NCBI GenBank assembly: GCA_023846275.1
Contig: JAIUJO010000291.1
Location: 283,001-347,000, forward strand
Reading direction: 5' to 3'
Origin: Vanilla planifolia
Lineage: Eukaryota > Streptophyta > Magnoliopsida > Asparagales > Orchidaceae
Length of the DNA: 64,000 bases
The position numbers were made by a program, and so were the translations under genes. Below, piece after piece: positions 1 to 13,574 of this stretch (position 1 is the first letter of the stretch; every line of letters starts with the position of its first letter). The notes under the pieces are model-generated. The model was not told the origin of the DNA. It made no database searches and saw only the letters and a program-made list of their open reading frames with translations.

Positions 1-1190
1 TTTTATTTTCCCTAGAAGCAGTTCATTTTTAAGGAAAAAAATTAATGAGATAAAATAAATGTCATTTACAATAGATCAAGCTCCTTGCATAAGAAAATAA
101 ACTTAAGGAATTTATCATCATTATGGAGCTCAATGGTCACCTGATACAACCATTGTTTCTAAATGTTTAGGTTAGGCACTACAAGTAGCAACTGTAGGTC
201 ATGTGTTGCATAATTTAGTTCATGCATGAATAACTAACTGATGCTATTGGCTATTACCCTACATTTCTACTTATGAACTACACCAAAACAAATTTGAGAT
301 GTATTGGTAAAAACCATGAAAGGCCAATCCTACATGTGATTAAGCTCATAAAACCTTTGCTCACATTGATCTAATAGAGAGGAAGCTACACCAACTTTTA
401 TAGTTGAGAGACATATGCCTTTAACTCTAGAATATAAAAAAAACTTACTATAGTATTGTCAAACACCCAAGAAAAAAAGGGTCTTTGTCATTATAACCCT
501 TCTTTTCTACACATTAATAGCGTGAATCATACTGGGTTCAACTAAAACTTTCTTGGCATTAACAAGATGACCAAGGAGAACTAGTAGATCAAACACAAAG
601 TATCACTTAGATTATTTTTAATATAGCCACTTTCTTCTAAGAAACTCCAAAGTAGCCTAAAGATGTCGTATATGCTAAGCCATACTCCAACAATACCAAA
701 AATCTAATCCATAAAGGACTATGATAAAAAAAGGGAAGCTATGGCTAGAAAGTGATGTTCAAGAGATTCATAAATATTATGGCTTTGAGATCATAATGTC
801 TACATCATATATGCAATATTTCTAGGACATATCCTCTTTTGAATTTATATCTAAAGATATCTTGATCAAAGATACATCTTGAAGAAGATTGTAGGACCTT
901 GAAGATGATCTAATTATTCATCAATTTTAGGAAAGGATATCATTTTTGGTCTATCACTATTTTAAGAACTTAATTGTTCACACATATATGTAGAATGCCA
1001 TTTTTTTTAAAAGTGGTGCCCAAAGCAGAACCATTGGATCTAATGGAACATATCTTTGCATAGTTCTACAATTAAACCATTGTTCTTATCATTCTATTAT
1101 GGCCATCCAATATTATTCTTTACCAATAAAGTAACTCCTAGTTCAAGGTTGATGCCAAACACAACTTTGTCCTCTAAAAATGAATCTTAA
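1..1190 (-). pseudogene. Decayed Ty3/gypsy pol remnant (reverse transcriptase and RNase H)
   Basis: Translating the minus strand in shifting frames gives the order of landmarks of a Ty3/gypsy polyprotein. Going from high to low coordinates: a pre-RT stretch near 1030-1160; a region resembling the RT motif with YPFPKIDE then LDHLQG, at about 860-940; the catalytic F-x-D-D box at 704-715, which now reads F-M-D-stop; LGHLVNAKKVLVEPS at about 530-578, resembling the end of the RT palm; then RNase H-like pieces such as FTNTSQICFGVV (about 280-316), YATHDLQLLLVV (about 177-218) and LKFIFLCKELDLL (about 75-115). RT copies retrotransposon RNA and RNase H removes it. There are many stops and several frameshifts, so the copy is dead. 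Integrase, which follows RNase H in gypsy elements, would lie left of position 1. The family call rests on motif order and spacing read by eye; the outer limit near 1190 is approximate. Confidence 0.8.
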
Positions 1191-4100
1191 CAATTCATTC
1201 TAACAATTATGCATAATCAATGTATTCAACATGTTGAGGTTCCATTCCATGAAACTTCTTTTCCTATCCACACTAAAAAACTTCTATATATCAAATGAAA
1301 GTATAGAATATTAATGGAATGGGAATCTATCATTTTATTACAAAGAGGTTTGAGTTCCTCACTGAATAGCTCACAATTATGCTTCTCTAATTGCAAAAGA
1401 TTTCTCGAATGACATGTCAAGTTAGTGAATTTGTAATGTATGCCAATATCTTCTACCTCTCACTGAGTTATGTAACCACTCTTTCAGTCTTAGCATTGGT
1501 GTACTTCAAAACATAAAATAAGTAAAGAACATGGGATAAATAATCATATTTCATTATTGAGACTATAACACCTATAAATACTCATCTCTTTATTCCTATA
1601 AAGGCCTCAAACAACCATTCAAATCTAGGCTTTGATTTCATTTATTCAACCTTAGCCACAACTAGTTGTACTATGCTGAGGTATAACTAGACATGAGCAC
1701 TAACCACCAAAGTATCTTTTCATAGTTCTACGAATCCTCTTCATCCTTTGTTGATGAAAAACCATACCAACGTCACATAATTTTGTTGAAAAAAATTAAT
1801 CAAATAACATAACAATATAATACAATTCCATGTTGGATTATCTTGACCTTAGTTGTCTCGAAATTAACATTCCTAGGAAAACATCTATAATAACTTGCAA
1901 ACTTAGTCTTTTCCTAAACAACTTAATATTTAGAATTGGAGCAGAGATCTTCCAATCCAATGATCATGCATAAGGTCTATAACACCAAATGAACACAATC
2001 TTCTGACTAGTTGGTCATGTAACTAATTTATAAACTTGTTAACCCAAACCTAAGATTTCTTAATGGTAAGTATTAATTAGTATATTGTTCTTACAAACAA
2101 CTTACAAATAACTTACATAGCATCAACTTAAAATCTACATGCCAAACATGAAGCATAAATAAATGCAGTTGAAGTATAATAACATCTAATAAATGTTCAA
2201 TATAGTTTATGCTGAAAAAGACTTACAATGTCACTTATGTCAATAGAACCTGACCATTACATATTAAAAATATTACAAATGAGTTATTGGTAGCCATGAT
2301 TATAAATGTCAACTAATCAACCTACTTAACTTTTTCTTCAAGGTGAATACCTAATTGTTTGGCCTAATATGGTATGGTGAAGGGTGAGATAGAAAGCACA
2401 ATATGGAATCCTAAAAGTATGTTGTAAAAATAAGAAATTTTCAAATGTACATTACTAATTGGCATATAATAAAATATAACAAGGTTGTATGTAAAGTTAT
2501 CTACTGTATCACAATTATCGACATTAACTCACAAGGTTGAGACAAACATAACTGAGATGCCAGATAATAAAAATATACTTCTTGCACAACATCGAGAATC
2601 TAAGCTCATCATAAAAATATAAGGGCATTTGTAATCCCCAGAATAACAAGATTTAGCAATGCAATTGTTCTTGCATCTAACATCTTGTTAATAGCCTTAC
2701 AAACAACTATCACATAAATAAGAACATCCATAATCCTTTGAGTGCACAAATGAAAGTTTTTGCACATCCATAGTCCTTTAGTATGTCCTAAATAATTTGC
2801 ACATCCAATGTTCTTTGTGATGCCCTAAATAATTTAGTGCTTCATTATGCTTTAGAAGTCTGAGGTCTCCATTACCCTAATTTAAAATATTATGCTCACA
2901 AACTATAAGAGCAATATAAAATGCCCATTAAGATTCTCTTATCTTGGTCCTTGATTCTATTGTTATAACGGGTCTATTAAACTTGTGAACTTAATAGAAT
3001 TCTTTGGACACCAATCTAGGTAGCACATTCTTTTCACTAAGGTTGGCTAAAAGCTTCTTTTCTTTAGCTTTAATATATTAAAGCTTGTGCTACATAACCC
3101 TAAGTTAACTTAGTTCTCAAACAAACATATTTAGAATCTAACTAAGACTTTGGCCTACTCATCCACCACTTTAAATTTTAATGGTTTTTCAAAAAAAAAC
3201 CCACTTATCTAAGGTATATAGTGTTTCTTCTAAACTTTTACCAACCTATCTAGGCATTTAATTATTTCCTTAAAACCTTATTCAGCATATCTATTGTCAT
3301 CTTAAAGGTCATTTTAACCACCAAATAGTTATTATCGATCCATAAAGTTTTCTCAGAACCTAGTTGCGCTTTTCAGGTACCTAATAATTCTTTTAAACTA
3401 TACATTCCTTAATTTTGAATACCATACTTCCTAGATTCATCATGTAATTTTAGCCAATGTCTCTAACTAGTCTATCAACTTCTCACTAATTCTCTTTAAC
3501 CTTTTATAGGAATCCATTTTTAACTTTTTCTTTAAGCTCCAAGAATTATCCATTAAGATCAATATATATGCTAAACTTACTCCCTAGCTATCATCAAATC
3601 CATTCCTCATAAGGTTTATATGGGTCACATTAATGATTCGCCTTACACATTAGGCTAACCCATGGAAATACACTCTTATAATGATTTCTCTTGGTCCCTC
3701 TAAACCTTATATAACTATTTAAGGCTTTTATCTTTTAGACTAAGGGCATTGAAACGAAAACTCATGGTCTTATAATTATCTAGTTAAGATCTACACCTTT
3801 CTTCAAGCAATATACAATTGTTCTCCTAACTCGAAACACCATCTATAATCAAACTCAATAGTGTTATAGGTTGTGTTTCTTCTATGCAATGTTCTTAAGG
3901 GCTCACCAACTACTATAAATCCATGTCCCTAACCGTAATTGCTACATTAAGGTTCACACAAAAAAATCATTAAGAATAAAATAAGCAATAAACTAAGATT
4001 ATCATCATTCTCATCAATGTTACACCCAAGAGTTTCCTTCTCTTTCTAAGGCTACAAGTGGCTATAACAAAATTTAAAGTTAAACTTTTTTTTTATTTTT

Positions 4101-4430
4101 ATGAATTAAAATTACACGTGTTCTTAGCCTTTTTTGATAATGTTACCTAACAATTTGCTAAATTCAACATAGTTTTCATCATCAAGGCATGGTGCACTCA
4201 TGATTTGGCATTGACTACCACATCCTTGGAAAATCACTATGTTTCTACGTGCAGTTTGTTTCAAATATTCTGTGATAAAGTCCAAGGAATTTTTTAAGAA
4301 TTATCTATCTAACTATAGTACAAAAATTATTATAGTATGAAACTAGTCATAGTGAAAGACAACTGCATAGCATCCTAAGCTAAGGCTTGATTGCATCACA
4401 CAAATCTTTAAGTAACTTAATTGAAAATTG
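1191..4430. other. Unassigned AT-rich region, possibly upstream part of the gypsy remnant
   Basis: No open frame of convincing length is present; the longest is a 64-codon minus-strand frame at 1226-1420 with no recognisable motif. Because the gypsy pol remnant at 1-1190 reads leftward, its protease, gag and 5' LTR would be expected here. I could not identify a protease DSG-type motif, a CCHC knuckle or a primer-binding site with any assurance. Apart from a short tandem repeat at 2761-2834 I see no structure. Confidence 0.4.
2761..2834. repeat. Two copies of a 37-bp direct repeat
   Basis: Both copies begin tgcacatcca and end ccta-aataatt, at 2761-2797 and 2798-2834, with exactly 37 bp between starts and roughly 80 percent identity by eye. 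A weaker third partial copy may lie just upstream near 2724. It is a local minisatellite-like duplication with no evident function. Confidence 0.6.
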
Positions 4431-6139
4431 AAAACATGATGAAATATGATATACATCCTTCATATACTTTCAAATCTTTAATGTTTCTTTCATATTCTAT
4501 TTGAAAGTTAATTCTAGTTGTCATTAGATGTTTTATTTTTGAGCTTTTTGATATCCAAGTCATTTTAGTAGTTCATTGATGCATTGGTTTTGAATATGAA
4601 TGATTCATTATTAATGTACTTTTATAAAAGTCCAAAAAGATGTCATTTCTGTTGAATAATTGGTCCACTTTTTTTTACTTATTAGGTGGAAATTGAACAA
4701 CTTTGTTCTTATGCTAATAATTTTCCTCTAAGTGTTTCATATCAAGTTTTCCAAAATTATCATTAAATTAGTTTAAGAGTTAGACCTGACTCTATATTTT
4801 TTGTGGCATGTTCTTGTATGAATGAATTAAGTACCAATAAAGAAGCTTTTTTACACTTCGAGATGTTACTTTTTAGAGTTATGTCTATAAGGATTTAGAA
4901 TGTATGTCCTACAACAAAATTTTTTAAGCACTACAAGAAGAGTTATTTTGATTGTATAAAAAAATTCTATTCAACATATTAATAGCACAACTGATTATTC
5001 TTTTGTTTACATACAAAATGCATTCAAAGAATGTTTTATGCTTATAAAAATGCCAAATAAAATAATAAAAGTATTTGTTTGCATTAATTGATAATGAATA
5101 AAATTCTTTGGATGCAAAATAAAAAAAATGAGTACAATTTCATATAAAATATGGTATAATATTCATTAACAAGCAATTAATTTTGTTCAACTCAATAAGC
5201 ATGTAGACTAAGGTGTGATAGATGAAGCAAAATAATTATTTCAAAGTTTGTCATTTTAGTTGTATATGTAGTCCATTTAGTTCACTTTAATAGGCTTGTC
5301 GATTGAGGGTATGATATGTGAAGTTAAAACTAGTTTTGAAAGCTATCATTCTTATTGTATAATACACTCAATTGAAATTATTTTACACATCAGGCAAATG
5401 GATAATGTGTAGAGTGCTTAACATGAACACAAGTTGTTCAAATAGTATGTGATATTTAATGAACAATAAATTTATTTCATTTGGTTGTAGGCTCTATATG
5501 GTGAGCAAAACGTGAGGATTCATACGATACATTTTTTTTTATTTATGCTTTGAATATAAAAAATAGTTCCTAACAAAAATTGTGAAGCCGAGAATGATGT
5601 GTATATTTTTTTATTCATTTTAAATGGGTAATTAGTAAGTTGAGAAGATTTTATGTTTTTAAAAAATTGCTATTAGAGAGTCATAGTTGGGTTTTGGAGC
5701 CATTGAAAGCCATTACAAAACATTTTGAGAGGTTCCAAACTTTTATGTCTTACAATTTACTTATCTCTTCTTTTAACATCCGATTCTTCAATTCTAATAA
5801 TTATTGCGGTAAAAAAATTCTTTTTGATGTCTTACACAATGGTTAATGCATATGACATTTTGGAGAGGCAGATTGGTACTTTTAGTGTCCATTATTTAAA
5901 TAGTTTTTTCATTTGGGTTAAATTTATAAAATACAAATTTTCTTTAATAAAAGATATTGATTTAAGGCAAATTGTTGAAAATGCGTTTGAATCTCTATCT
6001 AAAATAGTTGGCAATGAGATTGTTAAAAAGAATTAATTGAACACATTGCAAAAGAAAAGCATAGTCTCAAACTTAGTGGTAGTGCTTGGAACCATAATCT
6101 ATCCACAAAGTTTAGAGTAACTTTGGTGATACCTACAAT
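4431..6139. other. Unassigned AT-rich region upstream of copia gag remnant
   Basis: No gene is recognised. If the copia remnant that follows were once complete, its 5' LTR, primer-binding site and the N-terminal part of gag would lie here, but I found no clear tRNA-complementary primer site and no LTR pair. Two overlapping frames at 5640-5846 (68 codons) and 5725-6036 (103 codons) are open. The second could be a stretch of eroded gag, but no conserved residues support that, so I do not call either a gene. Confidence 0.4.
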
Positions 6140-6860
6140 GGTGTAACTTAAGTTAAAGCATCTAAAATATATTTTCTTATGAATGATTTTGAGTTATTTT
6201 GAAATATTTATGAACAATTCCCAACAATATAATTGTAGATTTACTAATATTGTAAATCCTTTCTTAAATCTTGGTATAATGTTTCTTTGTTATCAAGCAA
6301 GGAAGACACTTGAGTGATTATTAAAGAGTTTAACTTTTCTATGACCATAATTAATTCATCCAGGAAACTAAACCTCTTAAAGTAGATGAGCCACATGGCC
6401 ATGTCATTGTTAATGTGGTGGCATTAACATGATAAGAGATATCATATCCAACACAAAAGGAGAAGGAAAACATGGCATTCAAGGCTACTACGTCATTGTT
6501 TGAAGATAAAAAAACTAGTAATATAGAGCAAGAACTCCTTGTTAAATTCTTAATTCAAAATAGTAAAGTAATAGGCTAAAAGAAAAGCTAAAAAAAACAA
6601 GCAGACCAAGAAAAAGTGTTTTAAAAAAGTTTAGATAGAACAGTGCTACGAATGCAATTAACCTAGTCATTTTGACTCAAATTGTAAAAAATTTATAGAG
6701 AAGAGGAAAATCAAGAAGACATTTCAAAAAAATAAGGAGCAAGCCATGGCTTCTTCTTGGAGTTAATTGAATCCATCATCAAAATCTTCAAAAACTTTCG
6801 GCGATGAAGATGAGAAAAATTTGTTGTCTCATATTAAAGCATGGATCATTCTCTAGTAGC
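6140..6860 (+). pseudogene. Decayed Ty1/copia gag remnant with CCHC zinc knuckle
   Basis: In shifting plus-strand frames the sequence follows the plan of plant copia Gag, the retrotransposon capsid and RNA-binding protein. At about 6195-6290 a stretch reads YFEIFMNNSQ, then CRFTNIVNPFLNLG, resembling the conserved 'yelFkM...RFtnIvNsLkaLG' region. At about 6472-6530 comes MAFKATTSLFEDKK, like the segment that precedes the knuckle. At 6644-6685 a zinc knuckle has exact C-x2-C-x4-H-x4-C spacing (CYEC, then H at 6668-6670, then C at 6683-6685), but a TAA stop at 6659-6661 lies inside it. A basic stretch and MASSWS follow, as in copia Gag where a 'atWsdsd' motif comes next. Stops and frameshifts make it non-coding. 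Recognition is by motif order only; the start is approximate. Confidence 0.75.
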
Positions 6861-7132
6861 AGAGAAAGAGGAGAACCATAGAATATGGTGTAATTCATGT
6901 CAAGAGATTAATTATCTACGACAGGTAGTAATGAGGAAAGTTAACTGTTTCATATTGAATAAGAAAGTAATTTTATTGTCTTGATCGAGCATTTTAAAGA
7001 AAAATTTTAAAAAATGTAAAATTTTTGAAAAAAAGGCAAAATTTTTGTATGAAGACTTGAATGAAAGAAAACAAAGATACTCACATGTACTTGAAATTTC
7101 AAGTGATAAAGTTTCCATAATTGTAGTCACGA

Positions 7133-7405
7133 ATGCTAAAGAATAATAAGAATATTGATTCCCTTATTATTTCATATTACACTTATCTTTTAAAATTATT
7201 TAGAAAAAAAGAAGAGGTAAAAGAAAAGAAAGGGGATGAAGTCATCTACCATGATTGCAAGAAACTTTGGTTTACACAGACTAATTGCCTAGCAAAAAAG
7301 AAAGAGAAGATGCTAATGGTAGCTTCTTGGAGTAATTCTAATCCTAATGAGTCACCAACTAAATCAATGAGTGACAAAGCTGTTAAGTTCATTTTTGTGG
7401 TGTAG
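7133..7405 (+). pseudogene. Second copia gag C-terminal fragment, zinc knuckle broken
   Basis: This 90-codon open frame holds a second copy of the copia Gag tail. After a lysine/glutamate-rich stretch, residues read from 7247 as Y-HD-C-KKLW-F-TQTN-C. The spacing matches C-x2-C-x4-H-x4-C, but the first Cys has become Tyr and the His has become Phe, so it could not bind zinc normally. The following LAKKKEKMLMVASWSNSN fits the basic linker and the W-S-x-S motif that follow the knuckle in copia Gag. The equivalent position in the upstream copy is 603 bp away. The copia repeat array start (7449) lies only about 45 bp beyond its stop. The frame is probably open by chance; I do not think it is expressed. 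Confidence 0.65.
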
Positions 7406-10400
7406 GAACATTCAAATAACTTTTTTTTTATTTCATTTTTTGAATCCATCTAATTTCATCTTTAACATATATTTATATAACTTTAAAATAATATTTTTTT
7501 ATTATTTATGTTTGTTTACATTATGAATAATAACAAATGTTTGATTAAGATGAAGCAAATATCGTTGGACTTAACTTCACCAAACATCAAGTTTAAAATT
7601 GTCCTTTAAAATATTCCATTTTTTATTTTAACAATTTTTATGGGAAATTTTTTTTCTTACTTGACTTAATGACCAACGATGTTATAGTTGAACTTCTTAA
7701 TTTCTTTGAATGCTGTTTTCTTATAAAATATATCTCATTTTGAGAAAGTTTTCACTTTGATTGGGCTATATTATCCAAAACTCTAATTTTTTTCTCGTGT
7801 GACCATTACATCACTTTAGTTTTATTTTCTTGCATTACTTCAATTTGTCTCACTTAAACTTTACTTAATAACAAAATAATAAATTTTTTATTTATGATTA
7901 TTCTCTTATTTAATTCTTACTAATTCCAAGTTAGTCATGATAAAGAAAAAATAAATGTGGATAAAATCATCTCAATGAGATCAAACTTATTAGAAAATTA
8001 TTTTTTTTAAATATATTATTTTGAAGAGTTTTAGAATGTTTTACTAGTCATTTTAGAATGCTACTTTCCAACATAATTGATAATATTTCTTCAACTTATT
8101 TTTGCTTTGAATCACTTTTATTACACTGTTTAAATTTATCATAATTAATTTTTAGTATATAATTAATTAATATTAATGTAAAAGTTTATTTTATTTATAT
8201 TTTTTTGTTTCATAATTCATAGTAATTCCAAAACAGGTCTCACTGAGATCAAACAAATGTTGGACCTATCCTAATGAGCAATATCCGATAAAAAAATAAT
8301 TTTTATATTTTTTAAAGTTTTTTTCTTTTACATTTTCGAATGCTTTATGTGACAATTCTATTTGTTTCTTATTTCAAGATTAAGTACATCAAAACTCAAC
8401 TTCCTTAGTTTCTTAGAATGCAACTTTCTAATACAAATTATCTAATTTCTTCAAATCTTTTCTTTATTTTGTTATATTATATTGAATTTGTGATTCCAAT
8501 TTTGTGTGAACTTTGCATCACTTTCATTTGGTTTTATTGCATTCCTCCAAGTTATCTAGCTTCAACTATATTTTACATCTTTAATATATTGAAAATTATT
8601 TTTTTAATTTTTTATTCTATTTTAATTTGCTACTTGTGGTATTTCCAAATATGGTTCCATGGAGATTGGACAAATGTCATTGAACCCATCAAGACAAGAA
8701 CTATGCAATCAATTACTTATTTATGTATCATTAAATAGTTTGTTATGAAGAGGTTTTGGAATGCTACTTTGATGTCTAATTTATCTCATTTTTTCAAAAG
8801 TTTTTTCTTTGAATAGTTTATACTAGTATGCAAGTCTAAATCTCTTCTAATGTGACCATTAATTGTTTTAATTTTGTTATCTTATTTAATTCAAATTTAT
8901 CTTATTTTAGCTTTAATATATGTTTACTTATTAATTAAAAATAATTTATGCTTATTTAATTATATAATTAGTAATAATTCTAAATAAGATTCACTAAAGA
9001 CAAAACAACCATGATTGCACAAATTTTGATATGTTTTATTAAATTATATATCCCATTTCAGATCTTTTTACTTTTTCAATCTCTATGGTTTTTGCATGTT
9101 TTACAAGACATGCTAGTTCGTATCTGATTCGATTGTCAACTTTTTTAGACTTGGTCTATTTTTAATTTGGTTATATATGACTATCGAACTCCACTATCAT
9201 CTCATGTGACCTCTACAATATTTTAATTTCGAAATATTAAATTGTATCAATTTACCTCTTTTTTATAGTATTTACTTTATAGTTTAATATTAATGAAAAA
9301 ACATGTCTGGTCTAGACAAAAAACAATGTTAATGGAAGCCTCTCAAAGTGCTCCATCCAACAAAATATTCATTTTCATAATTTTGCATATTCCTTTTAGA
9401 ATTTTTGTTTATCTCATGAGATATTTTAATTCCTACCTTGTTTTACAATTGAGGATATTATGCATGATATTCTTAGTATATTATAGTGTAACTTTGTCAT
9501 AAAATTTCTATTCTTTTTAAAATGTTTTGCTTTGATTTCATTATATTATTATCAAAATCTTATTATCCTCTCATATGACCTATATATCACTTTGATTTGG
9601 TTATATTGCATTGCTTCAATTTATATTATCATTAATTTAATATATATTTACAAAACATTAAAGTAATATTTTATTGTGATTTTAAGTTATTTACTTTCTA
9701 ATTCTTAATAATTCAAAATGTTGTTTGATAAAGGAATAACAAATGACATCGAATGCACTTTAGTGAGCTCCATCTAATTAAGTATTAACTTTTATTATTT
9801 TATATATCAAGTTTTTTGAGGTTTTTACATATTTTGTTAGAATTTTAGGATTCATATCTATTATGATAATCGAAAATGTTATTGTCAACCTTTTAAGTAC
9901 CTTTAATCAAAACTTTTCCAAATAAATCATCTTATCTTTTAAAAAATATTTCCATTATTTTGTTTGTACTTCTATGTAAACTTAAATCCATTCTCATGTG
10001 TCCATTATTTTTTTTATTTGTGTAATATTGAATTATTTTATTTCACATCCTTTTATTTTTAATATTTATTTAGTTAATATTAAAATAATGTTTTAGTTTT
10101 ATTTGTAGTTATTACTTTGGTAATTCATTATAATTTTAAACAAGATTTGGTCGAGTTAAAACAAATGTCACTAGATTCATCTAAAAGAGCTCTATCCAAT
10201 CAAATAACTATTTCTTTATGTTTAAAATATTTTATTTTCTTTTTGTCAAGCTTGCTTTATGAGACATTCATTTTCTCTTTTTTGTTATTATTGATCTTAC
10301 ATTCCAATTATTTAATATCCTGAAATGAAAAATTCTTTTAAAACATGTTGCATTTCCTTAATTATTTCCCATTGAATTTGTTTTTTGTATATGCAACTCT

Positions 10401-13241
10401 AAATCTACTCCTAAGTGACTTTTATATTGGTTTTGTTTGGCTATGTAACATTATTTTAATTTATCTTATTTAACGTTTCATTATTATTTATTTAATTGAA
10501 ATAATAGATCATGATTTTATATGCTTAGTTACTTTGGAAATAATTAATAATAGAAAAGTAGTCAGATCAAGATGAAGAAAATGTTGTAAGATTCTGACTC
10601 ATAATCTCTATATAATTAAATGTTTAAATTTTATATTTTAAATATTTTATTTCTTATAATTTTGAAACTTTTTATGAAACATGTTGGTTCATGCTTGAAT
10701 TGCCACTTTTTTTGAAATATCTCAGATTCAAACATTTTATGATACTTTTTTATTTATATATACATGTATTTAAACTTTATTTTTAATTTTTTTTTCAAGC
10801 TTTATAACATATTTAGATTTTTAAATGATTAGATGATTGACAATGTTAGATTTAGTCTCCTTAGTGCACTAGAATGCCTGAAAAAATTAATCTAATTCAT
10901 AAAATATTTTCACTTATATGGGGTATATTGCTATAAAATTTTAATTCTCCTCTCTTGTGACCATCTCGTCATTTTAGTTTAGTTATATTAAAAATCTTTC
11001 GGTCATCTCATTTTAGTTTTTTTACCTATTTACTTAAAATTAAATTAAAATTTATTATTATTAATTTTTATTTACATTAGTAAATCATAGTAATTTCATA
11101 TGATATCAATTAGAGATGAAACATTTGTCTTTGAACTCAATTGGTTGAGCTTTACCAAATTAAAGAGAAATAAAAATATTTTTTAAAATCTCTTTTTTTA
11201 TAGGTTCTACAAACATTATGAGATATTTTATTTTTTGTCTTATTTGACAACCAACACTTGATCCAATTATTACCTTATAATGTAATTTTCTCAAAGCAAT
11301 TTTCTAATTTGTACAAAATTTTTTGCATTGATTTGCTTATATTATAATAAGACAATAATTCTCCTCTTTACTAACCAATACATCACTTTGATTTGGTTAT
11401 ATTACACTAATTTAATTTATCTATTTTTTAAATATTTTTTCATATATTATTAAACGAATAATTTAATATTTATTTATACTTATTTTTTTAAATCACATAC
11501 TCTGAAATAATATTAAAACAAGTACAAGTTATTTAAAGGTTACTTGACAGGAGAATATTTGTTTCAAAGTAATATACCCAATACAATTTAATACTGAAAA
11601 GTACTATAAGTACACTTCAAGCACTATAAATTTTATTGAAAAGTTTTTATACTTATTTAATATTTATTTTTACTTATTTTTTACGGAGTTGAAAAAAACA
11701 TTGTTGGACCTATCTCAACGAGCTATCAAATTATGTATTATGTTTTACAATATTTCTTTTTCTTATGATTTTGGAAAGTCTTACAAGAATGTTTTATTTC
11801 TAGATGATTTAATGAGTACAATGTTGAAGTCAATTTTCCTAATTTCTTGGAATATTGTTATCTTATAAAATTTATCTCCCTTTGTTATTGTTTTCACTTT
11901 GATTTATTCATGTTGCTAGAAACTTTAACTTTTTTCTCTTCTGACCATTACATTGCTTTAGTTTGGTTTTCTTATGTTTCATAAATTTATCTCATTTAAG
12001 CAATAAAACACTTTTAATAAGTAATAAAGTAATAATTTATAGTTATTTATGATTTTTTTCCTTTTGTAATTCATAGTAATTTAAAATAAGGTACGATAGA
12101 GAAAAAGTAAATGTTGGTGAAATCATCTGAATGTGCTCAAACTAATTAAAAGTTAGTTTATTATGCTTAAATATGTTGTCTTAAAGAGTTTTAAAATGCT
12201 TTCATAGGCATTTTTAATCCTAGATGATTTGATGATTGAGAATATTATAATCAATCGCAAAAGTATAATTAAATTTAAATTTCTTATATAATTTATCGCC
12301 TTTCTTCAATTGGTCTTTTTGAGTTACTTTTATTAAAAAATTTCGATTTAGGATATATATTCCTTAATATATATTTAATTAATATTAATACAATAATTTA
12401 TTTTATTTATGTCTATTTTGTTTGCTAGTTGACAGTAATTCTAAATGGGGCTTGATTGAGATGAAACAATTGTCGTTCGACACATCCCATTGATCAATAT
12501 ACCATAAAAGCTATTTTTATATATTTAAATTTTTTTGTTACTTTGTAATTTTGCATGCTTTATGTGACAATTCCATTTGTTCCTTATTTAATGATCGATG
12601 GCATCAAACTTAGTCTACTTTGTTCTTAGAATGCATCTTTTCAATACAATTTATCTAATTTCTTCAAATTTCTTTCTTTTATTTGGTTATACTATAACAA
12701 ATTTGTAATTAAAAGTTTTTGTGATCTTTAAATCACTTTGATTAGGTTTATTAGATTTCTTCAATTTATCTAATTTCAACATTAATTTATACTTCTGTTA
12801 TTTTAAAATAATATTTTTATATTATTTATTTTAATTTACTTTTTAGTTTATAGTAATTTGAAATTTGGTTTCATGGAGATGGAACAATTGTTATTGGACT
12901 CATCTAGATGAACACTATCCAATTAATTATTTGTAACATATTTTAAATATCATTACAAAGGGTTTTGGCATTATTTACAAGATTTTTTAATTCGTTACAT
13001 ATTTGATGATTTAAGACATTATACTTGTTGTCTTTAGATCTTTTAAAGCAACATTGTTATAAAATTTATCACATTACTTAGAATTTTTCACTTTCTTTTA
13101 ATCATATTATTATACAACTCTAAATAATATCCCATGTGACCTTCACCTAAATTTTTAATTTAATTATAAATTGTTTTTAAAATATTAAATTTAATTTTAG
13201 CATAAATTTACATAATATTTGACATTTCTTAATTATATATT

Positions 13242-13500
13242 CTTTTTACATTGTAATTGGTAGTTACTTCAACTTAAATAGGATAAAGATGAAGAAAATT
13301 TCATACAACTAGTATTTATGAGCTATTTACAATTAAAAAATCTTTTTAGTGTTTTAAATATTTCCTTACAAAGATTTTTACATGGTAGTTACTTCAACTA
13401 AGATATGATAAAGATGAAGAGAATATCTTACAACTAGTATTTATGAGCTATTTATGGTTGATTTCACCATCAAGGACATTACACTCAATCACTTTTGTAT
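13242..13500 (+). repeat. Local 125-bp duplication inside array I
   Basis: The block beginning ggtagttacttcaac occurs at 13259 and again at 13384 (125 bp apart). Both run on through 'gataaagatgaag' to 'aactagtatttatgagcta'. The piece that follows the second copy, 'ggttgatttcaccatcaagg' through 'aatcacttttgtat' (about 13455-13500), is found again almost unchanged at about 14242-14288. These local copies are much more alike than ordinary neighbouring units, so they arose later than the array. Confidence 0.75.
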
Positions 13501-13574
13501 AACATAATATTTTAGTTTTTCTCATTTCAATATTAATATATATTTACTTAATATTAAAAAAATAATTTATTATT

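Noticed and set aside
5725..6036. 103-codon frame as a host gene or N-terminal gag
   Set aside because: No conserved motif in it; position before the copia remnant is suggestive only.
8418..8738. 106-codon plus-strand open frame
   Set aside because: It lies wholly inside one satellite unit, is Phe/Ile/Leu-rich, has no motif and is not kept in other units.
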